NCBI RefSeq assembly: GCF_014698035.1
Contig: NZ_JACJSF010000005.1
Coordinates: 124,001 to 188,000, forward strand
Length of the DNA: 64,000 nucleotides
Direction of reading: 5' to 3'
From: Desmonostoc muscorum FACHB-395
Lineage (GTDB): Bacteria > Cyanobacteriota > Cyanobacteriia > Cyanobacteriales > Nostocaceae
A program made the translations under genes and the position numbers. Below the pieces are notes generated by a model. That model did no database searches. It saw only the letters and a list, made by a program, of their open reading frames with translations, and had not been told where the DNA came from. Below are positions 36,912 through 46,148 of the stretch, in pieces; position 1 is the stretch's first letter, and each line of letters opens with the position of its first letter.

Positions 36912-39900
36912 ATGTTTCAAAGTGTTCCAACTATTTTAGGATTAGCGCCAATAACCTTAGCTCAGGAAGTACTAACTCCAGAAGAAGCATCAGTACTTTT
37001 TTCTGGGCCTAAATTCTTGGTAGCATTGCTGGCTGGGGTTTCGATGGCATTTGCTTTTCAATTGTTATTCACAAACTTTTCAGTTGCTGTCGGAATTTCA
37101 TCTTGGGAAATTGACTCAGATTCCGATGATGAGTCAGAAAGTTTGGGTAAGACAATTCGTAAGGTTCAAGGCAAAGTTGGCGCTTGGGTGTTAATAACTG
37201 CGAGCATTGCATTATTTATTGCTTGCTTTCTAGCTGTAAAACTTAGCTTAATCGAAAGCGCATTCTTAGGAGCAATTATTGGTGTAGTCATTTGGTCTAC
37301 CTATTTCTCACTAGTAATTTGGTTGGGTTCATCAGCCGTAGGTTCTTTAATTGGTTCTATCTCTAATACTGTCACTTCTGGTTTTCAAGCTTTAATGGGT
37401 ACAGCAACTGCTGGTATCGGTGCTAATGCTGCAAAACAACAGTTAGTTTCGACTGCGGAAGATATTACAGCCGCAGTTCGGCGGGAATTAACTTCAGGTT
37501 TTGATTCTGAAGGGATTAAAAATACTCTCCAAAGTTCTTTAAGTTCTCTACAATTGCCAAAGCTGGATGTTAAAGAAATTCGCAACCAATTTGACCAGCT
37601 TCTTAAAGATACAGATTTGCAATCTGTTGCTAATAGCGATTTATTGCAAAACATTAACCGTCAAACATTTGTTGATTTAATCAGCACTCGCACAGATTTA
37701 TCTAAAGAAGAGATAAATGGCATTGCTGACCAATTTCAAGGTGCTTGGCAACAAGCTTTGAATCGCAAAAATCCCACAGAACAAGTAATTAATTTACTTA
37801 AGTCTGCTACTCCTGAAGAATTGAATTCCGAACAATTGGGTGAACGGCTTCAACAACTGGTTACAGTTGGAGGTGGTAATGGCAATGGTGTAATTAAACA
37901 AGCTATTAGATATGGTTTGAGCGCTGCCGCACCAGCAGTTCTCGAACGGGTCAATCTTTCTAATATCGATGTGAATAAAATTACAACTCAGTTGCAAAAG
38001 CTGAAAGAAAAAGTTCAAGATGTCGATGTCGAGCAAGTAACTGAACAATTTCAAAAGTTTAGAGAGCAAGCCACTGATCAAGTATCTGCAAGACTACCAA
38101 TATCACTTGAAAACACGATTAAAGCGGATGTCGAAGATTACATATTGAATTCATTCCCTTGGCATTTTAATCGAATTACGCTAGTAGATGAATTTAAAGA
38201 AGTTATCTATGACGTAAACGCAGATCCGACAACGGTGAGACGGGAGTTGGAAGAAATTAATCAAGAATATTTCACCAACTTGCTGAACCAGCGAGACGAT
38301 CTCAGTGAAGCCAGGGTGAAAGAAATTGCTGAACAAATGGAAAGCGATCGCTTGGAAGTTTTAGAGACTGTAAAACAGGCCGAAGCGCGAGAAAAAGGGC
38401 AAAATTTCCGCACGCGCATCGAAGATTATCTCCGTTCTACTGGCAAAGAAGAACTCAATCCTGAAGGTATTGAACGGGACTTTGCCAAGTTAGTAGAAGA
38501 TCCAGAAGCTGGTTTTGAAGATTTAAGTAGCCGCTTCGGACAATTTGACCGCGATACTTTTGTCCAATTGCTCCAACAACGTCAAGATGTCAGCGAAGAG
38601 GAAGCTAATAATATAGTTAGTCAACTCGAACGCAACCGCGATAATATTTTGAATCGTGCTAGAGAATTGCAAGAACAAGCAAAAGCGAAAGCCGATGAAC
38701 TGCGTCAAAGAGTTGAAAACTATCTGCGGAATACTAACAAAGACGAACTCAATCCCGAAGCTATCAAACGTGAGTTTAGAGTTTTACTAGACGATCCGCA
38801 AGCCGGAATTAGCTTGTTACGATCGCGCTTATCGCAATTTGACCGCGATACACTGGTACAACTGCTCAGTCAGCGTCAAGATTTGAGCGAAGAACAGGTA
38901 AACCAAATTCTCGATCAGATTGAAGCTGTGCGAGATAGTATTTTGCAAGTACCGCAGCAAGCAAAAGAACAGTACGAAAAAACTACAAAAGCGATCGCCG
39001 AATATCTCCGCAATACCAACTTGGAAGAACTTGATCCCGAAGGTATCAGAGCCGATTTGGAAAAATTACTCGACGATCCCAAAGCTGGAGCCTTAGCACT
39101 GCGCGATCGCTTATCTCATGTAGATCGAGAAACCTTGGTGCAACTCGTGAGTCAGCGCGGAGACTTGAGCCAAGAGCAAGTTAATCAGATTATAGATCGC
39201 GTACAAGATGCCATTGGTGACATTGTAAGAGCGCCACGACGTTTAGCCAAGCGTACTGCTCAACAAGCTTTAGATTTTGAAGCCAATCTTGAAGAATATC
39301 TGCGTAATACCAACAAAGACGAACTCAACCCTGAAGGAATCAAACGCGATTTACAATTGCTGCTGTCTTCTCCCCGCGCTGGAATTGGCAGTTTAAGTGA
39401 TCGCGCCTCAAAATTTGACCGTTCCACAATCGTGGCGCTGTTATCCCAACGTGAGGATATCTCAGAAGAAGAAGCTAACCGGATTGTGGATCAAATTGAT
39501 TCTGTCCGCAGTTCCATTGTCGAACAATTTCAGCAGATTCAGCAGAAAGTGCAATCAGTGCTGGATGGGGTTTTTGCCAAAGTTCGCAACTATCTTAACT
39601 CCCTGGATCGTTCTGAACTCAACTATGAAGGCATTAAGCAAGACTTTGCCAAAGTATTCGACGATCCGCAAGCTGGATTTGAAGCATTGCGCGATCGCCT
39701 CAGTGAATTTGATCGTGACACCTTAGTTGCTGTTATCAGTTCTCGTGAGGATATCTCTGAGGCAGATGCTAACCGGATTATCGACCAAATAGAAGCAGCG
39801 CGGGATGGCGTATTGCAACGAGCCGAACGCATCCAGAAAGAAACCCAAAAACGTTTGAAAGCGATCCAACAGCAAGCTAAAAAGCAAGCCGAAGAAAGCA

Positions 39901-40013
39901 AAAAAACCGTTGCCAATGCTGCATGGTGGATATTTGGGACAGCGATCACTTCCCTTTGTGCAAGTGCGATCGCAGGTGCGATCGCTGTAACTGGGATAGC
40001 TCTTCCTGGGTAA
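36912..40013 (+). CDS. Large membrane protein with ~97-residue repeats
   Basis: A 1033-residue protein of unknown function. The N-terminus has membrane helices at about 35-56, 90-110 and 115-140, and the C-terminus ends with a hydrophobic, glycine-rich helix (about 1003-1030). Between them lies a helical region with at least five clear copies of a unit starting near residues 504, 602, 696, 794 and 892, each opening YLRNTNKDELNPEGI-like and closing FDRDTLVQLLSQR, DLSEEQVNQI. A divergent copy starts near 408 and half a copy is near 225-280. Units are joined by Glu/Gln/Lys coiled-coil linkers. I infer a scaffold or tether anchored at both ends. It is followed by its own terminator and is probably monocistronic. 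Confidence 0.8.
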   Translation: MFQSVPTILGLAPITLAQEVLTPEEASVLFSGPKFLVALLAGVSMAFAFQLLFTNFSVAVGISSWEIDSDSDDESESLGKTIRKVQGKVGAWVLITASIALFIACFLAVKLSLIESAFLGAIIGVVIWSTYFSLVIWLGSSAVGSLIGSISNTVTSGFQALMGTATAGIGANAAKQQLVSTAEDITAAVRRELTSGFDSEGIKNTLQSSLSSLQLPKLDVKEIRNQFDQLLKDTDLQSVANSDLLQNINRQTFVDLISTRTDLSKEEINGIADQFQGAWQQALNRKNPTEQVINLLKSATPEELNSEQLGERLQQLVTVGGGNGNGVIKQAIRYGLSAAAPAVLERVNLSNIDVNKITTQLQKLKEKVQDVDVEQVTEQFQKFREQATDQVSARLPISLENTIKADVEDYILNSFPWHFNRITLVDEFKEVIYDVNADPTTVRRELEEINQEYFTNLLNQRDDLSEARVKEIAEQMESDRLEVLETVKQAEAREKGQNFRTRIEDYLRSTGKEELNPEGIERDFAKLVEDPEAGFEDLSSRFGQFDRDTFVQLLQQRQDVSEEEANNIVSQLERNRDNILNRARELQEQAKAKADELRQRVENYLRNTNKDELNPEAIKREFRVLLDDPQAGISLLRSRLSQFDRDTLVQLLSQRQDLSEEQVNQILDQIEAVRDSILQVPQQAKEQYEKTTKAIAEYLRNTNLEELDPEGIRADLEKLLDDPKAGALALRDRLSHVDRETLVQLVSQRGDLSQEQVNQIIDRVQDAIGDIVRAPRRLAKRTAQQALDFEANLEEYLRNTNKDELNPEGIKRDLQLLLSSPRAGIGSLSDRASKFDRSTIVALLSQREDISEEEANRIVDQIDSVRSSIVEQFQQIQQKVQSVLDGVFAKVRNYLNSLDRSELNYEGIKQDFAKVFDDPQAGFEALRDRLSEFDRDTLVAVISSREDISEADANRIIDQIEAARDGVLQRAERIQKETQKRLKAIQQQAKKQAEESKKTVANAAWWIFGTAITSLCASAIAGAIAVTGIALPG

Positions 40014-40447
40014 AATATCTCTGTCATCGATAATTTTAAGCAATAGAGAGTGGTATTCAGTTTATACAAATGAATGCCACTTTTTTTATAAGAATTTATC
40101 AGTAAGAATTAATTTAATTCCTAATGGTCAAAATAGAGTAAAAAACTGTGTTCAAGCCAGATTGATCCCCTTATTTCATTCAATAACTGAACATACATAC
40201 AGTTATTGTAAGTTGTTACAAATGATAATTTATGGTGCAATAAAGAAAACATATATTGAATCGGCATACCTCTTAAGGAAGAGCTATAGAAATAACAACT
40301 GCCGTAAGATTAATATCCTTGCATTATCAGATAATTTTAACTATATCTATTTCTACAAAGTATGGGCTACAGGCAATAGCCCAGAGGCGTAACCAGCAGT
40401 CACTACAGATATTGACAACCTAATGGATTAAATCAGGCATATTACAG
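40014..40447. other. Intergenic region
   Basis: It begins with the terminator at 40049. A 76-codon open frame (40162-40392) has no coding character. The remainder is probably the promoter of the sensor kinase gene. Confidence 0.45.
40049..40087 (+). terminator. Intrinsic terminator of the repeat-protein gene
   Basis: AGTGGTATTCA pairs with TGAATGCCACT (one G-T type mismatch) and is followed directly by a T7 run. Confidence 0.8.
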
Positions 40448-43084
40448 ATGAACAATGATGAATTTAATTCAATGTGCCACCTCACAGAATGTCAGCAGGC
40501 AGAGGAGGTACTACAACAGCAAATTCAATGGCAGCGATTGGTGATGGCAATTGCCCAGCGCATCCGCCAGAGTTTGAATTTGGACAAGGTTCTCAACACC
40601 ACTGTTACTGAAGTCCGTCAATTCCTGCAAGTAGATCGAGTGTTCATGTATCAGTTTGAACCAGACTACAGTGGGGTAGTGGTGGTAGAGTCTGTTGATG
40701 ATCGTTGGATTGCTATCCTGAATACCCAAGTTCAAGACACTTATTTGATGGAAACTCGCGGCGAGGAGTACAGACATGGGCGCATCCAAGCTATTGCAGA
40801 TATTTATACAGCAGGTCTGACTGAATGCCACCGCGATTTACTTACTCAGTTTCAAGTCAGGGCAAACTTGGCGGTTCCAATTTTGCAAGGAAAAAAATTG
40901 TGGGGATTATTAGTTGCTAACCAGTGTGCAGCACCCCGCCAGTGGCAAACGTGGGAAATCGATTTTCTTAAACAATTGGCAGTACAGGTGGGCATTGCCA
41001 TCCAGCAATCTCAACTTTATGAGCAGGTACATACTGAACTCGCTGAACGCAAGCGGGTGGAAGCTGGTTTGAGAGCGCGTGTGCGCCAGCAGGCAGCCGT
41101 AGCTAAATTGGGTCAGTTAGCTCTAGCTAATATCGACCTTTACACATTAATGGACGAAGCTGTTGTCCTGGTAACTCAAAGCCTTGAGGTGGAATACAGT
41201 AAAGTTTTAGAAATGCTGCCAGATGAGAACAGCTTATTCTTGCGATCGGGAGTTGGTTGGCAGCCAGGGCTAGTAGGAAATTTTAAATTAGAATTAGGTG
41301 GAGGGAATGAGACTCAGGCTTCGTATACACTACTTTCCCATGAGCCAGTAATTGTTTGTGACCTGCGGAAAGAAACACGGTTTCAAGGACCACCGCTATT
41401 AATTAACCACTCAGTGATCAGTGGCATGAGCGTCATCATTCAAGGTCAAAAACAACCTCTGGGTGTTTTAGGCGCACACACAACTAGACAGCGAGAGTTT
41501 ACCCAAAATGATATTCACTTTTTGCAAGCGATCGCTAATGTGTTAGCTACGACCATTGAGCGCAAATGGGCAGAACAGAAAATCCGCGAACAAGCAGCTT
41601 TATTAGATATCGCTTCTGATGCGATTATCGTGCGAAATTTCCAAAACCAAATTTTATTCTGGAATCAAGGTGCAGAACGTCTATATGGTTGGGAAGCTCA
41701 TGAAGCTTTGGGAAAGAACCTGGAGGAGTTGCTGTGCAAAGAAAGCTCACAGCAGTTACAAGTGGCTTTAACAAATGTTACTAACTCTGGCTTATGGCAA
41801 GGTGAGTTACATAAAGTGACAAAGGGCGGCAAAGAAATTATCGTGGAAAGCCGATGGACACTGATGCGTGATGAAGCAGAGCAACCCAAATCCATCCTCT
41901 GTGTTGACACCGACATCACAGAGAAAAAACAACTCCTGGCCCAATTTCTCCGTGCACAGCGCCTAGAGAGTCTTGGCACGTTGGCAAGTGGCATTGCCCA
42001 CGACCTCAACAATATTCTGACACCCATTCTTTCCTCAGTGGAAATGTTAGCGCTCAAACTTCCCAATCTGGATGCAGGCAATCAACAACTGCTGAAGCTT
42101 CTTGACCATAACTCTAAACGGGCGGCAGATTTGGTCAAGCAAATTATGACTTTTTCTCGTAGGTCTGAAGGCAACGGCATTTCTTTACAAATAGAACACC
42201 TACTGTTAGAAATTGAGCAAATTGTCCAAAGCACATTTCCAAAATCGATCGCAATTATTAATAATCTACCTAGACATAAACTCTGGACTATCTTGGCAGA
42301 TCCGACTCAAATTCATCAGGTGTTAATGAATTTGTGCGTCAACGCTCGTGATGCAATGCCCAAAGGCGGTACATTATCTATCTCTGCGGAAAATTTATTC
42401 GTTGATGAAAATTTTGCCAAGATGAATCTAAATGCTCAGGTGGGCCCTTATATAGTCATAACTATTTCAGATACAGGATTTGGGATTTCTCCAGTAATTT
42501 TGGAGCGAATTTTTGAACCATTTTTCACAACAAAAGAACCAGGCAAAGGCACTGGCTTAGGTTTGTCAACTGTGATTGGGATTGTCAAAAACCACAATGG
42601 TTTTGTGAAAGTGTCTAGTGAGGTAAGCAAAGGTTCCCAATTCCAAGTATATCTACCAGCTTTGAACAAAAGTACAAAGCAACAAGCAGAGAACTTGGAA
42701 TTGCCCAATGGCAACGGAGAATTAATTCTAGTTGTAGATGATGAAGCCGCTATCCTGGAGATTAGCAAAACTTTGCTAGAAGACCACAACTACAAAACCC
42801 TGACAGCTATTAATGGCATCGAGGCAATCTCATTATATGCCCAGCATCAAAATCAAATCAGTATGGTGTTGATGGATATGATGATGCCGTCAATGGATGG
42901 GTTAACTGCAATTGGCATAATGCAACAAATGAATCCACAAGTCAAGATTATGGGCATCAGCGGCATGGTGACAGACAGCCAAATAGTCGAGGCTGCTAAC
43001 GCTGGTATCAATATATTTTTGAAGAAGCCTTACACTTTCCGTCAATTATTACACGCTATTAACGACTTCTTGAGCGAGCCATAG
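40448..43084 (+). CDS. Hybrid sensor histidine kinase GAF-GAF-PAS-HisKA-HATPase-REC
   Basis: An 878-residue soluble kinase. GAF1 (about 41-190) has the layout of cyanobacteriochrome domains, with the canonical chromophore site C127-H128 in GLTECHRDLLTQFQVRANL, while the second-Cys DxCF position reads DTYL (97-100), so a red/green-type photosensor is possible. GAF2 (about 215-372) lacks such a Cys. A PAS domain covers 385-495; H518 in SGIAHDLNNIL is the phospho-acceptor, followed by an ATPase domain (NARDAMPKGG, GTGLGLSTV). A receiver domain with D810 (MVLMDMMMPSMDG) closes the protein. No membrane segment and no DNA-binding output. Confidence 0.85.
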   Translation: MNNDEFNSMCHLTECQQAEEVLQQQIQWQRLVMAIAQRIRQSLNLDKVLNTTVTEVRQFLQVDRVFMYQFEPDYSGVVVVESVDDRWIAILNTQVQDTYLMETRGEEYRHGRIQAIADIYTAGLTECHRDLLTQFQVRANLAVPILQGKKLWGLLVANQCAAPRQWQTWEIDFLKQLAVQVGIAIQQSQLYEQVHTELAERKRVEAGLRARVRQQAAVAKLGQLALANIDLYTLMDEAVVLVTQSLEVEYSKVLEMLPDENSLFLRSGVGWQPGLVGNFKLELGGGNETQASYTLLSHEPVIVCDLRKETRFQGPPLLINHSVISGMSVIIQGQKQPLGVLGAHTTRQREFTQNDIHFLQAIANVLATTIERKWAEQKIREQAALLDIASDAIIVRNFQNQILFWNQGAERLYGWEAHEALGKNLEELLCKESSQQLQVALTNVTNSGLWQGELHKVTKGGKEIIVESRWTLMRDEAEQPKSILCVDTDITEKKQLLAQFLRAQRLESLGTLASGIAHDLNNILTPILSSVEMLALKLPNLDAGNQQLLKLLDHNSKRAADLVKQIMTFSRRSEGNGISLQIEHLLLEIEQIVQSTFPKSIAIINNLPRHKLWTILADPTQIHQVLMNLCVNARDAMPKGGTLSISAENLFVDENFAKMNLNAQVGPYIVITISDTGFGISPVILERIFEPFFTTKEPGKGTGLGLSTVIGIVKNHNGFVKVSSEVSKGSQFQVYLPALNKSTKQQAENLELPNGNGELILVVDDEAAILEISKTLLEDHNYKTLTAINGIEAISLYAQHQNQISMVLMDMMMPSMDGLTAIGIMQQMNPQVKIMGISGMVTDSQIVEAANAGINIFLKKPYTFRQLLHAINDFLSEP

Positions 43085-43138
43085 TCTTAAAAATGGGGTT
43101 AGCTTGGGTTAAGGCTAAAAACTAAAACTGGCGTAGTA

Positions 43139-43250
43139 GTCTGTCCCATTAATTTTGCTAGGTTTGTAGTAAGCACTTTAGTGCTTGAATGTTTGAGGAC
43201 TAAAGTCCTCACTACAAGCGTATTTACCCCTCAAATTTAATGAGACAGAC
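43139..43250. mobile_element. 112-bp miniature element with 14-bp inverted ends and inner hairpins
   Basis: GTCTGTCCCATTAA (43139-43152) and TTAATGAGACAGAC (43237-43250) pair at 13 of 14 positions. Inside, TTGTAGT (43164-43170) pairs with ACTACAA (43211-43217), enclosing two self-complementary 16-mers, AAGCACTTTAGTGCTT (43171-43186) and GAGGACTAAAGTCCTC (43195-43210). No gene. It fits a folded, non-autonomous repeat of the MITE kind. Confidence 0.6.
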
Positions 43251-43347
43251 CAGTAGTGCTTACTCATGTTCGATCGCGCTGCGTATACATGAGAAAATCA
43301 GGTAATACAATCGCAATACAAGCGATCATGCCAGGGAAGGAAAAAAG

Positions 43348-45033
43348 ATGTCGGAGAATTTGAGAAGCCAAGTAGTAACGCAAGGAGTGCAGCGATCGCC
43401 AAATCGAGCTATGCTGCGTGCAGTTGGTTTTAAAGATGAAGATTTCAACAAAGCCATTGTCGGTATAGCCAACGGTTACAGCACCATCACCCCCTGTAAT
43501 ATGGGGATAAATCAACTGGCGCAAAGGGCGGAGGTAGGGATTAAAACCGCCGGAGCGATGCCGCAAGTGTTTGGCACGATTACCATCAGCGACGGCATTT
43601 CAATGGGAACAGAAGGGATGAAATATTCCCTAGTATCGCGGGAAGTCATCGCCGATTCCATTGAAACCGCCTGTACCGGACAAAGTATGGATGGTGTGCT
43701 AGCCATTGGCGGCTGTGATAAAAATATGCCAGGGGCAATGCTGGCGATCGCCCGAATGAATATCCCTGCAATATTCGTTTACGGCGGCACAATTAAACCT
43801 GGTCACTACAACGGACGTGACTTAACTGTTGTCAGTTCTTTTGAAGCTGTTGGTCAATACAGTGCTGGAAAAATTGACGAAAAAGAATTATTAGAAGTCG
43901 AAAGTCGGGCTTGTCCTGGCGCTGGTTCTTGTGGGGGAATGTTCACAGCTAACACCATGTCTTCAGCATTTGAAGCGATGGGAATGAGTTTGCCCTATTC
44001 TTCCACAATGGCAGCCGAAGATGCTGAAAAAGCTGACAGCACCGAAAAATCAGCCTTTGTGTTAGTCGAAGCCATCAAGAAACAAATCTTACCCCGGCAA
44101 ATTATCACCCGCAAATCTATAGAGAATGCCATTTCTGTGATTATGGCGGTGGGTGGTTCGACCAATGCCGTATTGCATTTTTTAGCGATCGCTCGCGCCG
44201 CTAATGTAGAGTTAACCCTGGATGACTTTGAAACAATCCGCGCCCGTGTTCCTGTTTTGTGTGATTTAAAACCAAGTGGTAAATATGTCGCTACAGACTT
44301 GCACAAAGCTGGTGGCATTCCCCAAGTCATGAAGATGCTACTCGTGCATGGCTTATTGCATGGTGATAGCCTGACCATTAGCGGGCAAACCATTGCAGAG
44401 ATATTAGCAGATATACCAGAAGAACCATCTGCCAATCAAGATGTGATTCGGACTTGGAATAACCCGATGTATGCTCAAGGACACTTAGCCATTCTCAGAG
44501 GTAATCTGGCAACGGAAGGGGCTGTTGCTAAAATTACTGGCGTGAAAAAGCCTGTAATTACTGGGCCTGCACGGGTGTTTGAATCAGAAGAAGCCTCTTT
44601 AGCTGCAATTTTGGCGGGTAAAATTCAAGCTGGTGATATTCTGGTCATCCGCTACGAAGGGCCCAAGGGTGGCCCTGGAATGCGAGAAATGTTGGCTCCC
44701 ACTTCGGCAATTATCGGTGCTGGTTTGGGTGATGCGGTGGGATTAATTACGGATGGGCGCTTTTCTGGCGGTACTTATGGCATGGTAGTTGGTCACGTTG
44801 CTCCAGAAGCAGCAGTGGGTGGTGCGATCGCGCTTGTCGAAGAAGGCGATAGTATTACGATTGATGCACCGGCTCGTTCATTGCAGTTGAATATCTCCGA
44901 AGAAGAATTGGCCCGTCGTCGTGCTAATTGGCAACCTCCGGCTCCGCGTTACACCAAAGGCGTGTTGGCGAAATATGCCAAACTGGTATCTTCTAGCAGT
45001 ATCGGTGCTGTGACAGATTTGGATTTGTTTTAA
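43348..45033 (+). CDS. ilvD: Dihydroxy-acid dehydratase
   Basis: A 561-residue enzyme that dehydrates 2,3-dihydroxy acids to 2-keto acids in valine, leucine and isoleucine synthesis. The Fe-S cluster Cys residues are recognisable in TPCNMGIN (about residue 51), [11 protein letters not shown] (about 124) and [16 protein letters not shown] (about 197). Further conserved blocks are [10 protein letters not shown] and [19 protein letters not shown] purine-rich AAGGA precedes the ATG. Full length, cytoplasmic; no other ilv gene is adjacent. Confidence 0.95.
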   Translation: MSENLRSQVVTQGVQRSPNRAMLRAVGFKDEDFNKAIVGIANGYSTITPCNMGINQLAQRAEVGIKTAGAMPQVFGTITISDGISMGTEGMKYSLVSREVIADSIETACTGQSMDGVLAIGGCDKNMPGAMLAIARMNIPAIFVYGGTIKPGHYNGRDLTVVSSFEAVGQYSAGKIDEKELLEVESRACPGAGSCGGMFTANTMSSAFEAMGMSLPYSSTMAAEDAEKADSTEKSAFVLVEAIKKQILPRQIITRKSIENAISVIMAVGGSTNAVLHFLAIARAANVELTLDDFETIRARVPVLCDLKPSGKYVATDLHKAGGIPQVMKMLLVHGLLHGDSLTISGQTIAEILADIPEEPSANQDVIRTWNNPMYAQGHLAILRGNLATEGAVAKITGVKKPVITGPARVFESEEASLAAILAGKIQAGDILVIRYEGPKGGPGMREMLAPTSAIIGAGLGDAVGLITDGRFSGGTYGMVVGHVAPEAAVGGAIALVEEGDSITIDAPARSLQLNISEEELARRRANWQPPAPRYTKGVLAKYAKLVSSSSIGAVTDLDLF

Positions 45034-45740
45034 TTAACCTGACAACTGTGGCGCAAGTTCGCCTTTAACAAGGGGATTTTGCCCCTTTTCTGGTTAATTG
45101 AGAGCGTCGCTGCATTTACGCTGTAATAGTTGGATCTAGCGATCGCCAGGAAGTTGCAAGGTTCAAGGAGGCAGGAGGCAGAAGGAGTAAATCAGTAGGG
45201 GATTCGACCCTTACTGATAGCGCAGCGTAAAGCCTGCGGCATAGCAACTCTTAGAGACGCTACGCGAACGCTTAGAGCGAGTCTGCGAGCGTCTTTAGAG
45301 CCACTGAACTCTCGTACCCTGCGGGAAGCTAACGCAACAGTGTTCTTGTCTTAAACCCTTGCTCCAGATGGTCGCAGCAGAAAACACAGGGCAGTTTTCC
45401 TCCTGCCGACGCTCGCGGACTCGCTAACGCTGCGCTATCCTGCCCTCTGCCTCCTGCCTTCCTTGATAAACTCAGTAGCTCCTTTGCGATCGCAAGCATT
45501 GGTAAAAAACTGCTGTATCAAAACAACTTGTCAGATGAAATAGTATTGATTGCCTCTAAGTTTTGAAGCTATTGAAGAGAGATGTTCTGTGTTTATACCA
45601 GATTTTTACCTAAATTTTATGAGTTTTTGTAAAAATTTTGAAGAAGTTTCAGGAAATTTACATAGAAGATGTGATGTCAATCGATATACTACAGAAATAC
45701 AATTGACCATCAACTGCTGAAAAACCTAAAAGGGCACAAA
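45034..45740. other. Repeat-filled intergenic region before the EACC1/caspase cassette
   Basis: After the ilvD terminator, bases 45205-45330 and 45400-45460 are mosaics of GCGTAGCG/GAGCGAGTCTGCG-type palindromic repeats, and 45170-45190 and 45440-45462 carry AGGAGGCAG/CTGCCTCCTGCC units. The last 200 bases are AT-rich and should hold the cassette promoter. No gene is seen. Confidence 0.55.
45070..45089 (+). terminator. Terminator of ilvD
   Basis: AAGGGG and CCCCTT flank a 6-base loop and are followed by TT, 36 bases past the ilvD stop. Confidence 0.65.
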
Positions 45741-46121
45741 ATGAGTTCTGAATCTAACGTCAAACTGACGATCGCTCTTTCTAATCCAGACTTAGATGCA
45801 GAGGAACAAGAACGGGAAACACGGAATCTGCTGCGAGACATCAAAGAATTAGATGTAGAAAGTGCTGAACTTGTAGCAGTTACAGAAATACCTCAAGGAG
45901 CCAAATCTGTTGGTGGCTTTTTGGTAGGAGTGTTGCAGGCCGAGGTTAGCCTTGCCAATTTTAAGAAATTGTTGGGATTTTTGGGCGATCGCTTGGGTAA
46001 CAAAACCATTGAATTAGAAGTCGAGGCTAACGGTAAGAAGCTCAAGGTGAAAGCTAGCAGTCAGCAAGAGTTAAACGCTGCCATTGAACAAGCTCAAAAG
46101 TTTATCGCGGGCAACTCATAA
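45741..46121 (+). CDS. EACC1-like effector-associated component
   Basis: A 126-residue protein with the pattern of effector-associated constant component 1, described in NTP-dependent or caspase-based conflict systems of multicellular bacteria: a first strand (NVKLTIALS), an acidic helix (ERETRNLLRDIKEL), a second strand (VESAELVAVTEIPQGAK), a Gly/Leu-rich helix (SVGGFLVGVLQAEVSLANFKKLLGFLGDRL), then two strands (TIELEVEANGKKLKVKA) and a final helix. It has no catalytic motif. It precedes the caspase fusion by 27 bases on the same strand, the usual position for EACC1. I infer it is a regulatory subunit. Confidence 0.7.
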   Translation: MSSESNVKLTIALSNPDLDAEEQERETRNLLRDIKELDVESAELVAVTEIPQGAKSVGGFLVGVLQAEVSLANFKKLLGFLGDRLGNKTIELEVEANGKKLKVKASSQQELNAAIEQAQKFIAGNS

Positions 46122-46148
46122 ATTCCATTAGCAAGGAAGAATAGGGAG

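Noticed and set aside
40162-40392. 76-codon plus-strand open frame before the sensor kinase
   Set aside because: No coding pattern or ribosome site; AT-rich intergenic composition.
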